Under the pieces are notes generated by a model that worked only from the letters and a program-made list of their open reading frames with translations, ran no database searches and was not told where the DNA came from. From the NCBI GenBank assembly GCA_016209785.1, contig JACQVM010000174.1, positions 1 to 9,248 of the forward strand: a stretch of DNA of 9,248 bases, read 5' to 3'. Made by a program: the position numbers and the translations under genes. The stretch's first letter is position 1. Every line of letters begins with the position of its first letter. This DNA is from Candidatus Melainabacteria bacterium. GTDB lineage: Bacteria > Cyanobacteriota > Vampirovibrionia > Obscuribacterales > Obscuribacteraceae. This document shows positions 5,742 through 9,248 of the stretch, piece by piece.

Positions 5742-7181
5742 CTATTTTCCTTTCACTTCCACCAGTCTTGGCTTACCATCATCAAACACAATTCTATAGC
5801 TAGTTACCGGATTTTCTTGGGGACTCTTTTGCAGACCTCGGTGTGGATAAGCATTTACCACCATGTGTTCTGCAGCCCATTTTTGTTCCGCAGGAGTCAT
5901 CCCCTCAAACAGTTTAGTTAAGGTTGTTTGTACTTTCTCCATGGAAGTAAAGTAAGTCTGTGGATTTTCACCAGAACCAGGGTGGTTGTTAACGTAGGCT
6001 GTAAATTCAATGCTTCGCTGGCTATCCGCATTAGGGCCCATTGTTCTTCTCATTACTTCCCGATAGTTTTCAAGCTCCTGCAAGTTTTCTGGGTTATTCG
6101 AGTTATGAGAGTAACCAACCCCAACACTTTCAAACATTACTTTTGTTGTTGATGCGGTTATCTCGGACAACTGCTTTTTCACAGCTTCTGCTTTTTCTCC
6201 CCATGCAACCCAATTTTCTTGAGTCAGTTCTTGCCCTCGGTTAATGACCAAGTTGCCCTTTCCAGCAGCTTCCATCATTGCATGAATGGTATCGACATGA
6301 TTGTTTAGTCCTTGTTGGTACCTATTTGCCTCCTGCGAGTCCTGCCTACTACGAGCTTGTTCTCGCGCATTGATCAAATCACTCATGTCGGCATCATCAA
6401 CAAATACGCCAACATTGCCTTTCAACTTTCGCACTTCCTGAATTTGCGCTACTTGGTACTGTCGAAACACCTCATGAAGCGCTGGATTGGTTTCATCCAG
6501 ACGAGGCGTATCGTATGTCTGGTCCCCTCCGGTTTTCTTAAATACATCACTTTCTTTCCATGGTCCATGGGACGTAAGTTCTTGTATTATTTTCTCGCTA
6601 ACGCCAAGTTTTCGGAGCTCCTCTGGTTTACTGAGCAATCCTACAAACTCATCTCTTTGCTCTTGTGTGGAAAAACCACGTGAACTTAAATATGCGTCTA
6701 AGTGTGGCCCCGGCTGCTTAAGACCCATTCCTTCTGCTCTTTCCTGAAAAGCTCTTACTTGACTGATATCAAGAACCACTGCCGATCTTGACCAGAGTGT
6801 TTTGAAGTCTGCATCGCTTGGGGTACTGTTATTCACAATGCCGTAATAGTTTTCTGTTCTTTCATAGGTTTGAGTTACATTAGCCCGCTCCCCAGGTTGC
6901 TGCGAAGTTGGCGGTCTGTCTCCTTCCGCCCTAGCCGAATCGTAAAATTGGACTCTTCCCAGAAGTGCTTCAGTGCTTGATCTCGCGTCTGCTACTTGTC
7001 CAGCTGGTCCACGGTGTGTGTCAGATGTTGACGGTTGGCTTTGCTCGCGCACAAAGCTGGCAATCCCTTCAGGCGATCTAGGTTGAGACTCCCGATTGTC
7101 CTTACGTTCTTCAGGTTTTGCTTCGTGCCTGGTTTCGCCCACTTCACCATCCCTGTACACCCGTGAAGTAAATATACCCAT
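5742..7181 (-). CDS. Hypothetical protein, 479 aa, disordered N-terminus, unknown family
   Basis: I do not recognise this protein. ATG at 7181 gives 479 residues; no clear Shine-Dalgarno precedes it (only GAG touching the ATG), so the start is moderately sure. Residues 1-110 are polar, rich in Glu, Arg, Ser, Pro and Gln, and probably disordered. About 120-480 looks folded and mostly helical, with runs of charged residues around 255-345 (for example NAREQARSRQDSQEANRYQQ). The C-terminus ends with a short strand-like segment, SYRIVFDDGKPRLVEVKGK. There is no signal peptide, membrane helix or Cys cluster; it should be soluble. It lies 158 bases from the JAMM-like gene with a hairpin between, and is separate from yjbQ. 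An effector, regulatory or lineage-specific role is possible, but nothing in the sequence decides it. Confidence 0.75.
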   Translation of the reverse strand: MGIFTSRVYRDGEVGETRHEAKPEERKDNRESQPRSPEGIASFVREQSQPSTSDTHRGPAGQVADARSSTEALLGRVQFYDSARAEGDRPPTSQQPGERANVTQTYERTENYYGIVNNSTPSDADFKTLWSRSAVVLDISQVRAFQERAEGMGLKQPGPHLDAYLSSRGFSTQEQRDEFVGLLSKPEELRKLGVSEKIIQELTSHGPWKESDVFKKTGGDQTYDTPRLDETNPALHEVFRQYQVAQIQEVRKLKGNVGVFVDDADMSDLINAREQARSRQDSQEANRYQQGLNNHVDTIHAMMEAAGKGNLVINRGQELTQENWVAWGEKAEAVKKQLSEITASTTKVMFESVGVGYSHNSNNPENLQELENYREVMRRTMGPNADSQRSIEFTAYVNNHPGSGENPQTYFTSMEKVQTTLTKLFEGMTPAEQKWAAEHMVVNAYPHRGLQKSPQENPVTSYRIVFDDGKPRLVEVKGK

Positions 7182-7200
7182 CTCAGTGACAATTCAGTAC

Positions 7201-7237
7201 TATTAATTTAGCGAACCAACATGAATCTATTAATTTA
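7201..7237. repeat. Two direct copies of TATTAATTTA upstream of the 479-aa gene
   Basis: The decamer TATTAATTTA occurs at 7201-7210 and 7228-7237, 27 bases apart centre to centre, within a very AT-rich stretch 20-57 bases upstream of the ATG at 7181. It may be part of a promoter or a paired binding site. Low-complexity AT sequence makes chance repetition likely. Confidence 0.3.
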
Positions 7238-7250
7238 ATTCAAGGCAAAG

Positions 7251-7277
7251 GTTAGCTGAGCATAGCTTACAGCTAAC
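7251..7277 (-). terminator. Hairpin between the JAMM-like gene and the 479-aa gene
   Basis: GTTAGCTG (7251-7258) pairs perfectly with CAGCTAAC (7270-7277), and AGC/GCT can extend the stem inside with a two-base bulge. It lies 62 bases after the stop of the JAMM-like gene. On the minus strand CTTTGCCTTG follows, a poor U tract; on the plus strand GTTTTTG follows a few bases later. It probably ends the minus-strand transcript, or is a structured leader element. Confidence 0.4.
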
Positions 7278-7339
7278 GAGAATGTTTTTGTGCCACCATG
7301 GGCAATATCACTGCTAGACGGATACCATAAATCGGACAC

Positions 7340-8488
7340 CTAATAAACCCCTAGCTTAAGCAAAGCTATATCTGGATTAGCAAAGAAGCCCCAATCAGGT
7401 GTAATGGCTTGAATACTGGACCATTGTCTATCCCAACGAGATAAGACCTGAAGTGTTTGATTGTAATCCAATGGAGTTGGAAGAGTCGGTACATAGCTAC
7501 CGGCTGAAGAATCCCAGCGTGTCTCCCAAGCTAGCGCTGTTTGGTGCTGTCGATCTAGAGTAACTGCACGCATGACAGGACTAAAACTTGTGCCAGCAGT
7601 ATGACTAGCCACAAACTCTCGTGCCGCCCCTTGATAAATTGTGGTGACCTCACCTGACTGAATAATACCCACATCTAGTGTCTCTTTCAGATCACCGATG
7701 CTTGGCCGTGCTCCAAGAACCGACCGCCCATTTGTTGCCAACACAGGCGGATGTGTATGAAAGAGAACACGCCCTGGTGCATCAGGAAAACCTAGTTGAT
7801 TACTAAAAGGTGTCCCCGGCATTGCACGGCTTACCCTCATATCGGACAAGCGGACTGCTCTTGCCACCTCAACTCCTTGCCATGGGTGCTGGGAAGCAAG
7901 TAGTTCACTTAACTTGAGGGCATCAAAACTGCCATCTGCCATAAGCAAGGTGCTAGATAGTTTCTTGGTTCCTGGACCTACCCAAGACAATCGCTCTGGT
8001 ATCAGGCTGCGTGCTGGAAATTCAGCCGCCTCTGTCACACCAAATGCAAGCCTGTCCAGAGCATACACGCGCCTGCTGGCCCACACCCCAGCACCACCCC
8101 CTAGAATAAGCGCCGGCATTGTCTCCAGAGTTGTAGCTCCTTCTCTTGCTAGCTTTGAGGTTGTCTCGCTCACCAATGCTTGGCGAGAAGCTTGGGTATT
8201 AGCATCCCATGCACGTCCCAGGACAGACGTTACAGCCGAGGCCATACCTAAGCCATAGGCAAAGGTTGGAACAGCAAGAGCAACACCACCTAACACAGGA
8301 GATCGCGACAAAAGAACCCCAAGTCCGGCTCCAACACCTAGCGCACAGCCCTCGCGTTTGAGTAAATTGTGGCGATCGTGCTGCCAGTCGTTGCAAATCT
8401 CCTCCCAAATGGCCCCAGGGGCTTGAGCAAGCACTTGCCCTACCACCGCAGCTTCGTTGCGTACATGCTGACCCAGGTCTTCCAACAT
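7340..8488 (-). CDS. Hypothetical protein with JAMM/JAB-like motif and glycine-rich hydrophobic N-terminal region
   Basis: A 382-residue protein from ATG 8488. Residues 47-91 form a glycine-rich hydrophobic region (GVGAGLGVLL, GGVALAVPTFAYGLGMASAV) that could make one or two membrane passes, and 125-138 is another short Gly-rich hydrophobic stretch. The C-terminal half contains VLFHTHP (241-247) followed by PSIGD (262-266), that is H244-x-H246-P ... S263-x-x-D266. This is the zinc-ligand pattern of JAMM/JAB isopeptidases, though the gap between HTHP and SxxD is longer than usual. The following strand-like segment, DVGIIQSGEVTTIYQ, also fits the fold. The catalytic Glu may be E195 or E207, unproven. 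JAB domains occur at the C-termini of polymorphic toxins and deubiquitinase-like effectors. There is no signal peptide. The ribosome site is weak (TGGA, eight bases upstream). Confidence 0.75.
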   Translation of the reverse strand: MLEDLGQHVRNEAAVVGQVLAQAPGAIWEEICNDWQHDRHNLLKREGCALGVGAGLGVLLSRSPVLGGVALAVPTFAYGLGMASAVTSVLGRAWDANTQASRQALVSETTSKLAREGATTLETMPALILGGGAGVWASRRVYALDRLAFGVTEAAEFPARSLIPERLSWVGPGTKKLSSTLLMADGSFDALKLSELLASQHPWQGVEVARAVRLSDMRVSRAMPGTPFSNQLGFPDAPGRVLFHTHPPVLATNGRSVLGARPSIGDLKETLDVGIIQSGEVTTIYQGAAREFVASHTAGTSFSPVMRAVTLDRQHQTALAWETRWDSSAGSYVPTLPTPLDYNQTLQVLSRWDRQWSSIQAITPDWGFFANPDIALLKLGVY

Positions 8489-8531
8489 TTACTATTCCAG
8501 TTGCACCATAAAGACAGTCCGGCCCGGCACT

Positions 8532-8560
8532 ATCTTATTAGAGCCAGGAAAGCGTGTCAT
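8532..8560 (-). promoter_or_regulatory. Sigma70-type promoter of the JAMM-like gene
   Basis: On the minus strand ATGACA (8560-8555) matches five of six bases of the -35 consensus. After exactly 17 bases comes TAAGAT (8537-8532), four of six for the -10 box. Transcription would start near 8525, about 37 bases before the ATG at 8488. The promoter sits in the 93-base gap after the TPR gene, so the JAMM-like gene need not depend on read-through. Confidence 0.45.
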
Positions 8561-8581
8561 GGGGGAAACTACGAAGCACAA

Positions 8582-9248
8582 TTATGAACTAACTTGGTCT
8601 TCTAGCTGTGTCATCCTTTCCTTGACGTCGCTATATTGAGGATCTAACTTAACTGCTTTAACGTACGCATCCATTGCTTCGTTTGACCTGCCTAGTCTTT
8701 CCATGATTCTGCCTAGGTGAGCCCACAAACCAGCATGGCGAGGACTCAAATTAATTGCCTTTCTAAATTCATTGGCAGCAGTAGGCAAATCACCGCGTGC
8801 CTCTGCCATCCACCCAAGATCTACATGTAAAGCTGCTGCAGAAGGGGCAAGTTTTACGGCCTCCGACATTTGTCTAGTTGCCCTCTCATTTTGTCCGTTA
8901 CTGGACAGCAGAAAGGCAAAGTCAGCATGGGCAAATGCGTTAGCAGGATCTAACGCAAATGTTGATTCGTATTCTCTCTCGGCTTGATCAAAGTCATTAA
9001 GGCTGGCATAGGCAAAGGCTAGGGACCGGCGTACATCTGGATCTTTGGCATCGTAAGTGATGGCCCACTGAAACTCAGCACAAGCATCCTGCCATCGACC
9101 ACAACGTGCCTGTTCAATGCCTCTTTTGTAATGAAGCCGCAAAGCCTGCCCATTAAGATCTGCCTTTTCCTGTTCACTCAACGGAATCGGATCTCCTAAA
9201 CTGACAGCCATCATAAATTCCGCCATAGCACGCGCAAAGTTTCCTCGA
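8582..9248 (-). CDS. TPR-repeat protein, N-terminus cut by window edge
   Basis: A helical scaffold for protein-protein contacts made of tandem tetratricopeptide repeats. Counting from the in-frame ATG at 9226, five repeats lie at about 28-61, 63-95, 97-129, 131-163 and 165-197, each with the usual small residues and a closing Pro (for example DQAEREYESTFALDPAN and NEAMDAYVKAVKLDPQY). The frame stays open from that ATG to the window edge, and the upstream codons read RGNFARAMAEFMMAVSLGDP, which is the second helix of another TPR. The ATG at 9226 is therefore probably internal and the gene continues beyond 9248. No ribosome site stands at a proper distance from 9226. There is no membrane segment in the visible part. 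Its partner cannot be told; the next gene downstream is the JAMM-like protein, 93 bases away. Confidence 0.85.
   Translation of the reverse strand, partial: RGNFARAMAEFMMAVSLGDPIPLSEQEKADLNGQALRLHYKRGIEQARCGRWQDACAEFQWAITYDAKDPDVRRSLAFAYASLNDFDQAEREYESTFALDPANAFAHADFAFLLSSNGQNERATRQMSEAVKLAPSAAALHVDLGWMAEARGDLPTAANEFRKAINLSPRHAGLWAHLGRIMERLGRSNEAMDAYVKAVKLDPQYSDVKERMTQLEDQVSS

Noticed and set aside
8518..8528. GC-rich near-palindrome CCGGCCCGG in the 93-base gap before the JAMM-like gene
   Set aside because: Short with an odd centre; it lies just downstream of the promoter and is likely incidental.

Overview
The window reads as a bacterial chromosome segment of moderate GC with every supportable gene on the minus strand, so transcription runs from high to low coordinates. 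In that order the genes are: a TPR-repeat protein cut by the right edge, a 382-residue protein with a JAMM-like metal-binding motif, a 479-residue protein of unknown family, a YjbQ/UPF0047 enzyme, a type III glutamine synthetase, a small membrane PH-like protein, an ABC-2 type ATPase, a GC-rich tandem repeat, and an ABC-2 permease cut by the left edge. The large type III glutamine synthetase, the ABC-2 ATPase/permease pair and the lineage-specific hypothetical proteins would fit a member of the Cyanobacteriota/Melainabacteria (Obscuribacter-like) group. That placement is an inference from gene style, with low to moderate confidence.

Right part (about 5.7-9.25 kb): TPR protein, JAMM-like protein and the unknown 479-aa protein. 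These look like accessory genes. The JAMM-like gene has a recognisable sigma70-type promoter of its own, so the three are probably not one tight operon. Middle part (about 2.1-5.6 kb): yjbQ has an extended -10 promoter over a 16-bp palindrome. The glutamine synthetase is preceded by a site resembling an NtcA-activated promoter (ATA-N8-TAC, 20 nt, TAGGTT), and its stop codon overlaps the start of the PH-like membrane protein (TGATG). Those two are therefore translationally coupled, which suggests a membrane partner or a nitrogen-linked role for the small protein.

Left part (1-2.1 kb): an ABC-2 exporter operon with a perfect TTGACA -35 box, a leader of about 160 nt and a strong hairpin just ahead of the ATPase. 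The most unusual structure of the window lies between ATPase and permease. A GC-rich (about two thirds GC) 87-nt sequence occurs twice, 143 nt apart, with one mismatch. On the coding strand each copy carries GGAGG, six bases, then ATG opening a small charged ORF (39 and 33 codons). The ATPase stop lies inside the first copy, two bases before the first small ORF. The second small ORF ends in TAG overlapping the GTG of the permease. The repeat thus appears to have entered the operon while preserving a relay of stop/start junctions, and to have replaced the C-terminal tail of the ATPase. No intergenic interval exceeds 300 bases, and no tRNA, rRNA, CRISPR or insertion sequence was recognised.
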